DNA of 10,284 nt from contig JAMCQY010000424.1 in assembly GCA_023381945.1 (NCBI GenBank), positions 1-10,284 on the forward strand, written 5' to 3'. The notes below the pieces were generated by a model. The model was not told where the DNA came from. It saw only the letters and a list, made by a program, of their open reading frames with translations, and made no database searches. This DNA is from Deltaproteobacteria bacterium. Its GTDB lineage: Bacteria; Desulfobacterota; Desulfobaccia; Desulfobaccales; 0-14-0-80-60-11. The translations under genes and the position numbers were made by a program. Numbering within the stretch: position 1 is the first letter of the stretch; each line of letters opens with the position of its first letter. Shown piece by piece: positions 5,249 through 10,284 of this stretch.

Positions 5249-7771
5249 ATGACCACCGAATCGGATGCCTTGTCGTATCGCCGCCGTTACCGCGGCCTGA
5301 TCGGCATCAAAAGCAAGATGCCCATCCGGGATACCCATGTCTTGAGCCGCATCTATACCCCCGGGGTGGGGGCTATCTGCCGGGAAATCGATAAGAATCC
5401 TCTGGCTTCCTACGAGTACACCTGCCGGGGAAATTCCATTGCCCTGATCACCGATGGCAGCCAGGTCTATGAATACGGCAACATCGGCGCCCTGGCTGCG
5501 CTCCCTAAACTCGAGGCCAAATCGGTGCTCTACAAGACCTTCGCTAATGTGGATGCCGTGCCCATCGCCCTCACATCCCAAGACGCCGATGAAATCGTGG
5601 AAATCGTCCGGACCCTGGCTCCGTCCTTCGGGGGCTTCTGCCTGGAGAGCATCGCCGCGCCCAAATGTTTCACGATCGAATCCCGCATCCGCAAGGCAGT
5701 GCGCATGGCGGTGCTGCACCATGAAAATCACGCCGCGGGCATTATTGTGCTGGCAGCCGTTATCAACGCCTTGAAGGTGGTGGGGAAAAATCTCCCTGAG
5801 GCCCGCATCGTCATCAGCGGCGCCGGGGCGGCCGGCATTGGGGTGGCCAAGGGCCTGATCGTCGCCGGCAATAACAACATTACCCTGTGCGACCGCCACG
5901 GAGCCCTGTATGTGTACCGCTTGGTGGGGATGAACTGGGCTAAATCGGAGATCGCCCGGCTGGTACGCCCCCAGGATTTCAAAGGCGGCCTGGCCCAGGC
6001 CCTCAAAGGCGCCGACGTCTTCATCGGCCTCTCGGCCGGTGGCCTGGTCACGCGGGAGATGATCGCCAGTATGGCCCCGGACCCCGTCGTCTTTGCCCTG
6101 GCCCTGCCCGCCCCGGAGATCATTGAGTCCGAAGCGAAGGCCGGCGGCGCGGCAATCGTTGCCACCGGCCTGTCCGACAGCGAGAACCAGATCCGGTCTT
6201 CCCTGGTGACCCCCGGTTTCTTCCGGGGGTGCCTGGATGTGGGCGCCAACCGGGTTAACATCGACATGTATCTGGCCGCGGCTTACGCCCTGGCCGGGAT
6301 GATCCCGGCCGAAAAAATCTCCGCCACCAATATTATTCCCCGCCAGATGGATTGGCGCATCTCCCCGGTAATCGCCCGGGCAGTGGCCCAGGCGGCCCAG
6401 GAAACCGGCGTCGCCTCGCTGGGGCCGGAAAAGGTGAGTCCGGATTGGGTTTATGATCGCACCGAGCGCTATATTTATGAAGGCGAGCGGGCCTGGTTGC
6501 CCATTCAGGGCCAGGATTACGGCAAACTGAGCATCAACGACGAATCCCTGGAATTGCACCGCCGCTATCAGGGCTGCGTGGAGATCTATACCAAGGTGCC
6601 GGTCAAAGACGAAATCATCTATAGCCGGCTTTACGCCCCGGCCGCAGTGGCCGAGGTCTGCCAGAAGATTTTGCATGAACCCATGGCCGCCTACGATTTC
6701 ACCTGCAAAAACAACTTGGTGGCCATCGTCACCGATGGCTCCGCGGTCTTGGGTCTAGGCAACATCGGCCCCCGGGCCGCCCTGCCGGTCATGGAAGGCA
6801 AGGCCGTGCTCTTCAAGACCTTTGGCGGGATTGAGGCCTTCCCCATCTGCGTCAGCACGCAGGAGACCGATCAGGTGGTGCGGCTGGTGGAGAACCTCTC
6901 TCCGGCCTTCGGCGGCATCAACCTGGAGGATATCTCCTCACCCCGCTGCTTCGAAATCGAGCAGCGCTTGCGGGAACGCCTGGATATTCCCGTGTTTCAT
7001 GACGACCAACATGGCACCGCCGTGGTAGCCCTGGCCGGCTTGCTTAATGCCTTGAAGCTGGTGGACCGGAAGCTGGCAGAAGTGAAGATCGTTTTCAACG
7101 GCGCCGGGGCCTCGGCCATCGCCACTACCAAGCTCTTGATCCGCGCCGGAGCCCAGAACCTGATAGTCTGCGACACTAAAGGCGCCATTTACCGGGGCCG
7201 CATTAAGGGTATGAATTCCATCAAACAAGAACTGGCGGAGATGACCAACCCGGACAAGCAGAAAGGCAGCCTGGCCGAAATCATCAGGGGCGCCGACGTC
7301 TTCATCGGGCTTTCCGCGGCCAAGGTCCTCACCCAAGAGATGGTAAAGTCGATGGCCCCGGATCCCATCGTCTTCGCCATGGCCAATCCCGATCCGGAGA
7401 TTCTGCCCGATGAGGCCAGGGCCGCCGGGGCCGCGGTGGTGGCCACCGGCCGCTCCGACTTTCCCAATCAGGTGAATAACTGCCTGGCCTTTCCCGGCAT
7501 CTTCCGCGGCGCCCTGGATATCAGGGCCACCTCCATCAACACGGCCATGAATCTTGCCGCGGCCCACGCCATCGCCGAGCTGGCTATCAATGAATTGAAC
7601 TCGGATCACATTTTGCCCCCGGCCATGGACTTCCGGGTGCCGCCGGCGGTGGCCGAAGCCGTGGCCCGGGCCGGCCTGGAAACCGGCACCGCCCGCCTCC
7701 AACTGGAGCCGGAGCGCGTCGGCCGCCATACCAGGGAGTTCATCTACGATGAAAGGCTGTCGTTGATTTGA
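5249..7771 (+). CDS. tandem fusion of two malic-enzyme modules, first module degenerate
   Basis: Cytosolic protein of 840 residues built of two full malic-enzyme units, about 1-415 and 428-840, aligned without gaps at a constant 427-residue offset across every motif checked. Malic enzyme converts malate to pyruvate and CO2 with NAD(P)+. Unit 2 keeps Tyr462, Lys518, metal ligands Glu560/Asp561 (INLEDI) and Asp586 (FHDDQHGT), ANP at 712-714 and NQVNN at 740-744, so it should be active. Unit 1 keeps Tyr36, Lys91, Glu133 and a GAGAAG dinucleotide loop, but has Ser134 for the metal Asp, Glu159 for the second Asp, Leu286 for the ANP Asn, and Arg316-Ser317 for the malate-binding Asn pair. It probably binds nucleotide without catalysis. 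The length resembles MaeB (malic enzyme plus phosphotransacetylase-like domain), but no such domain is present. GAGG at 5238-5241 sets the start. Confidence 0.93.
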   Translation: MTTESDALSYRRRYRGLIGIKSKMPIRDTHVLSRIYTPGVGAICREIDKNPLASYEYTCRGNSIALITDGSQVYEYGNIGALAALPKLEAKSVLYKTFANVDAVPIALTSQDADEIVEIVRTLAPSFGGFCLESIAAPKCFTIESRIRKAVRMAVLHHENHAAGIIVLAAVINALKVVGKNLPEARIVISGAGAAGIGVAKGLIVAGNNNITLCDRHGALYVYRLVGMNWAKSEIARLVRPQDFKGGLAQALKGADVFIGLSAGGLVTREMIASMAPDPVVFALALPAPEIIESEAKAGGAAIVATGLSDSENQIRSSLVTPGFFRGCLDVGANRVNIDMYLAAAYALAGMIPAEKISATNIIPRQMDWRISPVIARAVAQAAQETGVASLGPEKVSPDWVYDRTERYIYEGERAWLPIQGQDYGKLSINDESLELHRRYQGCVEIYTKVPVKDEIIYSRLYAPAAVAEVCQKILHEPMAAYDFTCKNNLVAIVTDGSAVLGLGNIGPRAALPVMEGKAVLFKTFGGIEAFPICVSTQETDQVVRLVENLSPAFGGINLEDISSPRCFEIEQRLRERLDIPVFHDDQHGTAVVALAGLLNALKLVDRKLAEVKIVFNGAGASAIATTKLLIRAGAQNLIVCDTKGAIYRGRIKGMNSIKQELAEMTNPDKQKGSLAEIIRGADVFIGLSAAKVLTQEMVKSMAPDPIVFAMANPDPEILPDEARAAGAAVVATGRSDFPNQVNNCLAFPGIFRGALDIRATSINTAMNLAAAHAIAELAINELNSDHILPPAMDFRVPPAVAEAVARAGLETGTARLQLEPERVGRHTREFIYDERLSLI

Positions 7772-7806
7772 AGCTGACAGCTTTCAGCTTTCAGCAGTCA
7801 GCTAAA
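7772..7806 (+). repeat. heptamer tandem repeat, five units, abutting a stop codon
   Basis: AGCTGAC, AGCTTTC, AGCTTTC, AGCAGTC and a weaker AGCTAAA run in strict 7-base phase, beginning at the base after the TGA of the malic-enzyme fusion gene. Period and core (GCTGAC) match the array at 3690-3717, which also sits at a stop codon. Arrays of this sort are known as short heptanucleotide repeats in several bacterial lineages; their role is unknown. Confidence 0.7.
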
Positions 7807-7825
7807 ACCCACGAAACTTCCGGTA

Positions 7826-7856
7826 GGGCGGGAAAGCGAAACGCTTCCCGCCTTTT
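7826..7856 (+). terminator. intrinsic terminator of the CBS-ACT/malic-enzyme operon
   Basis: GGCGGGA (7827-7833) pairs with TCCCGCC (7846-7852), continued by AGCG/CGCT around an AAA loop with one bulged A, and is followed by TTTT at 7853-7856 and further A/T bases. It lies 55 bases after the malic-enzyme stop codon. Confidence 0.75.
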
Positions 7857-7877
7857 AATAATTTTTCCATCCATAAA

Positions 7878-7906
7878 ATATCGGGCGGCCTGCGGCCGCC
7901 GGATAT
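7878..7906 (-). terminator. GC-rich hairpin, probable terminator of the leftward transporter gene
   Basis: A 13-bp near-perfect dyad, 7878-7890 with 7894-7906 around a TGC loop and one mismatch, lies 30 bases beyond the transporter stop codon. Read leftward it is followed by ATTTTA, a weak U-tract. Together with the hairpin at 7826-7856 it separates two convergent transcripts. Confidence 0.5.
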
Positions 7907-7936
7907 GGCACAAGTCGAGACGCCAGTGCCGCCAAA

Positions 7937-9382
7937 TCAGGCATTAATATCCTTCCACCTTCTGGCGAAGCGATTGAAGACCCAAAGAGTCACGGCGGCC
8001 GCGATGCCCGCCAAGGCAAAGGGCGTCCAGACCTGGCTGGGGTCGTAGCGCTCCCAGAGGAGCTGGGTCACCTGGGCCGGGGTCTGACCCAGCCGTTCGG
8101 TCAGGACGGCGAAGGCCCGGGAGCGCTCCGGCAACTCGTGCACCCGCTGCACTTCCGAAAGATAACGTAACGCCAGTCCCGCTTTTTCCCCCGCCCGCGC
8201 ATAGATCTGCCCGCCGAAATAGGAGCCGTAGCCCCAGCCCACCGCGATGGGGATATTGGCGTAGCCCATGAACAAGGCCTTCTTGTCCGGCGGGGCGATC
8301 ACTCCCAAATATTCGCTCATCTTCGGCGAGCACAGCATCTCTCCCACCGTGAAGCAGGCGATGCCGGCCAGGCAGATATAAATGGAGCGGCTGGCACCGG
8401 CCACGTAAACTCCCAGGCTGGCGATAATAAAGCCGCAAAGCATGGAGGTGAGCCGCCGCATCTTGAGGTTGACGAACCAGGAGAGCGGCGCCACACAGAG
8501 AATAATCAGCAGCGGGTTGAGATCGATTACCCACTCCTGGGCGATCTGCGGACCCCGGGACAGGTCCCGGGACAGCATGAACTGCGGCAGCTGTATGGCC
8601 AGGCCGGCGCTGTCCACCCAATCAACGATGAAATTGGGCAGCATGTCCCAGAGTTGCATGAGCACGGCCCAAAATATCGAGGCGATGAGCATGAAGGTCA
8701 GCAGCCGGATGTTCCACAGGTGCCGGGCCGTGGTGACCGCTACCTCCCAGACCCCGGTGTTCATTTTGGCCCCGGGATGCACATCTTTATAGGTGAGCAG
8801 CCACAGCAGGTTTAAGCTGACCAAGGCAGCGCAGCCGTAAAAGACCGCGGGCCAGGAGAAGCCGTAGAGAAAATGGGCCAGCGGCGGGCCGAGGAAGCCG
8901 CCGATGTTGACCACCTGATAGAAAAAGCCCCAGCCCACGCCAGAGGTTTCGTTCGTCAACGTCTGGACAAAGGTCCCCTGGACCGGCGGCTTGAAGATGG
9001 CGGTGCCGGCGGCCAATACCAGACAACCGGCCAGGAACGGCGCAAACTCGCGCTGGCTGGCCATCATCAGGTAACCCAAGACCTTTAGAAAAACCGCCAG
9101 CACGATCTGCCTTTTGTAGCCATAGCGGTCGGCAAAGCCGCCGGTGAACACTGGTAGCGCCGACTGCACCAGTGCCCACCACATGAAGATTACGCCCTTA
9201 TCGCCCTGGCTGAAGTGCAGGCCGCCGATTTCGTCAGCCTGGGCGATGTAGATGGGGATGACCACCCGCACTCCATAGTAGGCCAGGCGCTCGATCATCT
9301 CCATCAGGTTGGCCACCCAGAAAGGCCAGGTCAGGCCGCGGGTCTGGCGCCAGAATGAGGCTGATTTATCCGCCGGGATCAT
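7937..9382 (-). CDS. POT/PTR2-like major facilitator transporter
   Basis: Inner-membrane secondary transporter of 481 residues with some 12 hydrophobic segments. The first helix carries ExxER-x-x-YYG (Glu28, Glu31, Arg32, Tyr35, Tyr36), the proton-coupling signature of the proton-dependent oligopeptide transporter family. Also present are the loop 2-3 motif GGFADRYGYKR (81-91), the conserved Lys131 in IFKP, FYQVVNIGG (154-162) and a late-helix Glu348 in GEMLCSP. Likely cargo is di- or tripeptides or another small solute; the sequence does not decide. An unusual hydrophilic stretch of about 56 residues (395-450), rich in charged residues, splits the last two helices. The ATG at 9382 has GGAAG upstream (plus cttcc 9388-9392). 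It is monocistronic, divergent from the selenoglutaredoxin operon and convergent with the malic-enzyme operon. Confidence 0.88.
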   Translation of the reverse strand: MIPADKSASFWRQTRGLTWPFWVANLMEMIERLAYYGVRVVIPIYIAQADEIGGLHFSQGDKGVIFMWWALVQSALPVFTGGFADRYGYKRQIVLAVFLKVLGYLMMASQREFAPFLAGCLVLAAGTAIFKPPVQGTFVQTLTNETSGVGWGFFYQVVNIGGFLGPPLAHFLYGFSWPAVFYGCAALVSLNLLWLLTYKDVHPGAKMNTGVWEVAVTTARHLWNIRLLTFMLIASIFWAVLMQLWDMLPNFIVDWVDSAGLAIQLPQFMLSRDLSRGPQIAQEWVIDLNPLLIILCVAPLSWFVNLKMRRLTSMLCGFIIASLGVYVAGASRSIYICLAGIACFTVGEMLCSPKMSEYLGVIAPPDKKALFMGYANIPIAVGWGYGSYFGGQIYARAGEKAGLALRYLSEVQRVHELPERSRAFAVLTERLGQTPAQVTQLLWERYDPSQVWTPFALAGIAAAVTLWVFNRFARRWKDINA

Positions 9383-9458
9383 GGTGCTTCCAATTATAAA
9401 GGAAACTCATCCAAAGCCTGGGCGAAAATCGCCAAATTTTCCTCTGCCCATCGCTGCC

Positions 9459-9487
9459 TTGACGTCATTGAAATCAAGCCTTATAGA
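9459..9487 (+). promoter_or_regulatory. strong sigma70-type promoter of the selenoglutaredoxin operon
   Basis: TTGACG (9459-9464), a 17-base spacer and TATAGA (9482-9487) match both consensus boxes at five positions each. Transcription would start near 9494, giving a leader of about 30 bases with GAGGA at 9511-9515, seven bases before the ATG at 9523. A small hairpin GGCGA-AAA-TCGCC lies just upstream (9421-9433), in the leader or promoter of the divergent transporter. Confidence 0.7.
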
Positions 9488-9522
9488 ACATCTATATTCA
9501 CTACTTCATTGAGGATACCGAT

Positions 9523-9780
9523 ATGGTCGAATGTGACGTTAAACTCTATTCCCTGAGCACCTGAATTTATTGTAAAGATACCCAGAAGTTTCTGGATCAA
9601 TGCGGGATTAACTATAATTGCATAGAAGTGGACAAACTGGCTCCGGAACAAAGAAAAAAAGTTATAGAAGAACTGAAAGCGATCAAACCCGAATGTGCTT
9701 TCCCCACCGTCATTATCGGCGACAAGATCATCGTCGGTTTTCAAAAAGAAGAACTCAAGGAGGTTCTCGGAATCAAATGA
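9523..9780 (+). CDS. glutaredoxin-like selenoprotein, TGA at codon 14 read as selenocysteine
   Basis: Small cytosolic redox protein of 85 residues of the glutaredoxin/NrdH type, missed by standard translation because codon 14 (9562-9564) is TGA. Both sides of it form one frame: KLYSLST-U-IYCK places the TGA exactly on the first cysteine of the Cys-x-x-Cys active site, giving U14-I-Y-C17. The cis-proline is Pro61 in FPTVIIG, with Cys58 before it and a glutaredoxin-like end (IIVGFQKEELKEVLG). A stem-loop of bacterial SECIS form follows at the right distance (9577-9597). The start is set by GAGGA at 9511-9515 behind a strong promoter. The true stop, 9778-9780, overlaps the ATG of the ferredoxin:thioredoxin reductase gene. 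Base content is low: two 60-base lines count 38% and 47% GC against 65% in a malic-enzyme line. A nonsense-mutated Cys form is the alternative, made unlikely by codon position, hairpin and intact frame. Confidence 0.85.
9577..9597 (+). promoter_or_regulatory. bacterial SECIS-like stem-loop
   Basis: In the coding region just after the TGA, CCAGA (9582-9586) pairs with TCTGG (9591-9595) around the loop AGTT (9587-9590); an A-T pair may close it further to a bare GT. GAT (9577-9579) pairs with ATC (9595-9597 region, sharing the edge) to lengthen the stem across a small bulge. The loop G (9588) is 24 bases past the TGA, inside the 16-37 base range usual for bacterial SECIS, and the exposed GU is the feature SelB recognises. 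Confidence 0.7.
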
Positions 9781-10112
9781 ATGTTGAACAACTTTATGAA
9801 ATCCTGAAGAAAAACCAGGAACCCAAAGGCTACTATTTTAATAAAGATAAAAAACGGGTTTTTGAGCTCCTGGAAGGATTGCTGGTCAATAAAGAACGCT
9901 ATGGCTATATGTGCTGCCCCTGCCGGCTGGCCGCGGAAGACCGGGACTGGGATAAAGACATCATTTGCCCATGTGTCTACCGGGGGCCGGATGTAGCCGA
10001 ATACGGCAGCTGCTACTGCAATCTGTATGTCTCGATGGCTTGGAACGAAGAAACTATCCCGCACCGCTACGTCCCGGAGAGGCGTCCATTGGAAAAGAGA
10101 TTTAAGCTATAA
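9777..10112 (+). CDS. ferredoxin:thioredoxin reductase catalytic-chain-like protein
   Basis: Cytosolic iron-sulfur disulfide reductase of 111 residues, which uses ferredoxin electrons and a [4Fe-4S] cluster to reduce a thioredoxin-type partner. The three paired-cysteine motifs are present: C47-P-C49, C64-P-C66 and C79-Y-C81, with an extra Cys46. Spacings of 14 and 12 residues differ from the plant CPC-x16-CPC-x8-CHC pattern, and CYC replaces CHC; archaeal and anaerobic bacterial members also vary. No variable (alpha) chain is encoded here, as is usual outside phototrophs. The ATG at 9777 overlaps the selenoglutaredoxin stop codon (ATGA), and AAGGAGG (9758-9764) lies upstream, so the two are coupled and the glutaredoxin is the likely substrate. 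A longer reading frame upstream is an out-of-frame overlap with that gene. Confidence 0.92.
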   Translation: MNVEQLYEILKKNQEPKGYYFNKDKKRVFELLEGLLVNKERYGYMCCPCRLAAEDRDWDKDIICPCVYRGPDVAEYGSCYCNLYVSMAWNEETIPHRYVPERRPLEKRFKL

Positions 10113-10239
10113 CCTTTGCAGCACAGTTTCACCTTGGCCTCCTGCCAATTCTGCCTTTCCAGCCGGTCAACTTTGCATGATTTTCTCCCGAAAATTTAGC
10201 AAGCTAGCGCAAGTCTGAGGTGCTCCCCAAAAATGAGAC

Positions 10240-10248
10240 TGTTATAAT
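10240..10248 (+). promoter_or_regulatory. extended -10 promoter of the next gene
   Basis: TG-T-TATAAT (10240-10248) is a perfect extended -10 element. No good -35 box lies 16-18 bases upstream, which extended -10 promoters do not need. Transcription would start near 10255, leading to the gene at 10278. The preceding 10113-10239 shows no gene and no clear terminator. Confidence 0.55.
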
Positions 10249-10277
10249 GAGAGGCCTCGCAAGCAGGAGAGACCTTC

Positions 10278-10284
10278 ATGCGGC
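10278..10284 (+). CDS. first codons of a further rightward gene (partial)
   Basis: ATGCGGC at the window edge follows AGGAGA (10265-10270) at a spacing of seven bases and an extended -10 promoter. Only Met-Arg is visible, so nothing can be said of its product. Confidence 0.5.

Noticed and set aside
5048..6676. 542-codon open frame on the minus strand
   Set aside because: It lies antisense to the malic-enzyme and CBS genes, whose motifs are unmistakable. Long antisense frames are expected in GC-rich coding DNA, and its Gly/His/Asp/Gln-rich product resembles no family.
5249..7771. MaeB-type malic enzyme with a phosphotransacetylase domain
   Set aside because: The length suggests it, but the second half repeats every malic-enzyme motif of the first at a 427-residue offset, so it is a second malic-enzyme unit.
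9523..9564. TGA at 9562-9564 as a simple stop or pseudogene mutation
   Set aside because: It sits exactly on the first active-site cysteine, the frame continues intact for 71 more codons, and a SECIS-like hairpin follows at the right distance. A decayed gene would not be expected to keep all three.
9618..9776. Upstream extension of the FTR frame to an ATG at 9618
   Set aside because: The added residues are low-complexity Arg/Thr/Ser-rich and overlap the selenoglutaredoxin in another frame. The ATG at 9777 has an AAGGAGG upstream and stop-start coupling.
1..10284. CRISPR array, tRNA or rRNA genes, complete insertion sequence
   Set aside because: No regularly spaced repeats with spacers, no cloverleaf or rRNA segments, and no paired terminal inverted repeats around a transposase were seen.

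Overview
The window reads as a GC-rich bacterial chromosome segment. Gene content (a PAS/HisKA_3 two-component system, a TlpA/ResA-like thiol protein, malic enzyme modules, a ferredoxin:thioredoxin reductase catalytic subunit, and a UGA-decoded selenoprotein) fits an anaerobic, sulfate-reducing or syntrophic member of the Desulfobacterota (former Deltaproteobacteria). That placement is an inference from gene content; no rRNA or other marker is present.

Layout. 1-67 is the 5' end of an unidentified leftward gene with a good promoter. 68-501 is non-coding: a probable small transcript ending in a strong terminator, then a 60-base relic resembling the 5' end of the transporter gene found at the other end of the window. 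502-3599 is a two-gene operon: a hybrid sensor kinase with a DctB-like periplasmic domain, overlapping its NarL/LuxR-type response regulator. 3721-4218 (minus) is a periplasmic thioredoxin-like protein. 4532-7771 is a CBS-CBS-ACT protein followed by an 840-residue protein made of two malic-enzyme modules in tandem, the first of which has lost metal and malate ligands. 7937-9382 (minus) is a POT/PTR2-like transporter. 9459-10112 is a lower-GC operon: a glutaredoxin-like protein whose first redox residue is encoded by an in-frame TGA, with a SECIS-like hairpin at the expected distance, translationally coupled to a ferredoxin:thioredoxin reductase catalytic chain. The window closes with a promoter and the first codons of another gene.

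How the genes work together. The sensor kinase resembles C4-dicarboxylate sensors, and the CBS-ACT/malic-enzyme operon handles or senses malate or a nucleotide, so a shared C4-dicarboxylate theme is plausible, though the tlpA-like gene lies between them on the other strand. The last operon is the most striking: it suggests a ferredoxin -> [4Fe-4S] disulfide reductase -> selenoglutaredoxin electron chain. An ordinary gene finder would stop at the TGA and miss the selenoprotein or call it a pseudogene.
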